Below are positions 63,716 to 64,000 of a stretch of 64,000 bases of DNA, in pieces. Origin of the DNA: Serratia symbiotica (GTDB taxonomy: Bacteria > Pseudomonadota > Gammaproteobacteria > Enterobacterales > Enterobacteriaceae); the NCBI GenBank assembly GCA_024160085.1, contig JAMDYG010000001.1:1240001-1304000 (forward strand), given 5' to 3'. The position numbers and the translations under genes were made by a program. The notes under the pieces were generated by a model. That model saw only the letters and a program-made list of their open reading frames with translations. It was not told where the DNA came from and ran no database searches. Within the stretch, counting starts at the first letter, position 1. Each line of letters begins with the position of its first letter.

Positions 63716-64000
63716 TGAAAGGGATATCAACAGGAAGGATTATGCAGGCGAAAGCGTGCTTCTCGGAATTGGGGTGCATTATACTATATGTTCACAGTTC
63801 AGTAGTTATGGGCTGTTGGCCGAGGGCGTGATGTTTGCGGTGATATCAGACGGGGAATTATACCTCCGGGCAACGGCTAGCCTGGAACCTGCATTTTGTG
63901 CCCGTAGCATGGTCAATATGATTTACTTCAAGCGTGGGGTACCCATTACCATGCGTTATTATTTGGTCGATGAATCGCTCTGGTGCACACGCAACGAACT
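63716..64000 (+). pseudogene. tfoX: Competence regulator TfoX/Sxy, broken, runs off the window
   Basis: ATG 63716 gives MKGISTGRIMQAKACFSELG, then a shift near 63775 to YGLLAEGVMFAVISDGELYL and VPITMRYYLVDESLWCTRNE at the window edge. TfoX works with CRP at competence-gene promoters. The motif SDGELYLRA followed by YYxVDESLW is typical of the N-terminal domain. One frameshift is visible; the rest lies outside. The order sulA-tfoX matches E. coli. Confidence 0.85.

Overview
The window reads as a chromosome segment of an enterobacterium close to Serratia, in an early and heavy phase of genome decay such as is known for the aphid symbiont Serratia symbiotica. Two things support this. The gene order rmf-fabA-lonH-matP-ompA-sulA-tfoX and the pair tatE-lipA are enterobacterial, and most genes can still be recognised end to end while carrying several frameshifts, in-frame stops or deletions. 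The species is inferred from the flagellar and housekeeping protein sequences; no 16S or database comparison was possible.

Region 1 (1-14563) is a class-1 and class-2 flagellar cluster: flhBAE, the divergent flgN-flgM-flgA, then flgBCDEFGHIJK. Every gene is broken. flgA is fused by deletion to the tail of flgM, and flgK runs out before its C-terminus where flgL should follow. Region 2 (14564-17576) holds a decayed intimin/invasin-type inverse autotransporter on the minus strand and a dead IS903-like element. Region 3 (17585-18867) is tatE, with a damaged start and a replaced upstream region, and an intact lipA.

Region 4 (about 18969-54255) is one long decayed prophage. It starts with an integrase tail, followed by a leftward early arm (Ea22-like, Lar-like, LRR-like, methyltransferase, HD hydrolase, DUF2303). 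The immunity region is lambda-like, with a CI repressor, a Cro/YdaS-like gene and three matching operator-like palindromes. Next come a YmfL-like regulator, an antirepressor, a replication gene, Dam-like and Dcm-like methyltransferases, DUF968, a further DNA methylase, holin, Rz/Rz1 and KilA-N. The late genes combine a lambda-type head (TerS, TerL, gpW, portal, protease/scaffold, gpD, gpE, FII) with a Mu-type contractile tail (terminator, sheath, tube, chaperone, tape measure, gp43 to gp48, fibre). It ends with an acyltransferase and a second S24 repressor. Only a few small ORFs (scaffold-like, gpD, KilA-N, Lar-like) remain open, so no virion could be made.

Region 5 (54258-64000) returns to chromosome: amiD (broken, with an expanded 8-bp repeat), tmaR (intact), IS66 and IS6 fragments, rmf (broken), fabA and lonH (intact), matP (broken), an IS4-family remnant, ompA (essentially intact, with its conserved promoter), sulA (broken) and the start of tfoX (broken). 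What survives is essential or structural: lipoate synthesis, unsaturated fatty acid synthesis, the major porin-like outer membrane protein, a Lon-family protease and TmaR. What is lost is motility, adhesion, stress and cell-cycle control, and phage functions. I did not find a convincing new biological system. The most unusual signals are short tandem-repeat expansions inside dying genes, a repeated CTAC-N5-GTAG operator motif around the phage repressor, deletion-born gene fusions and loss of ATG start codons.
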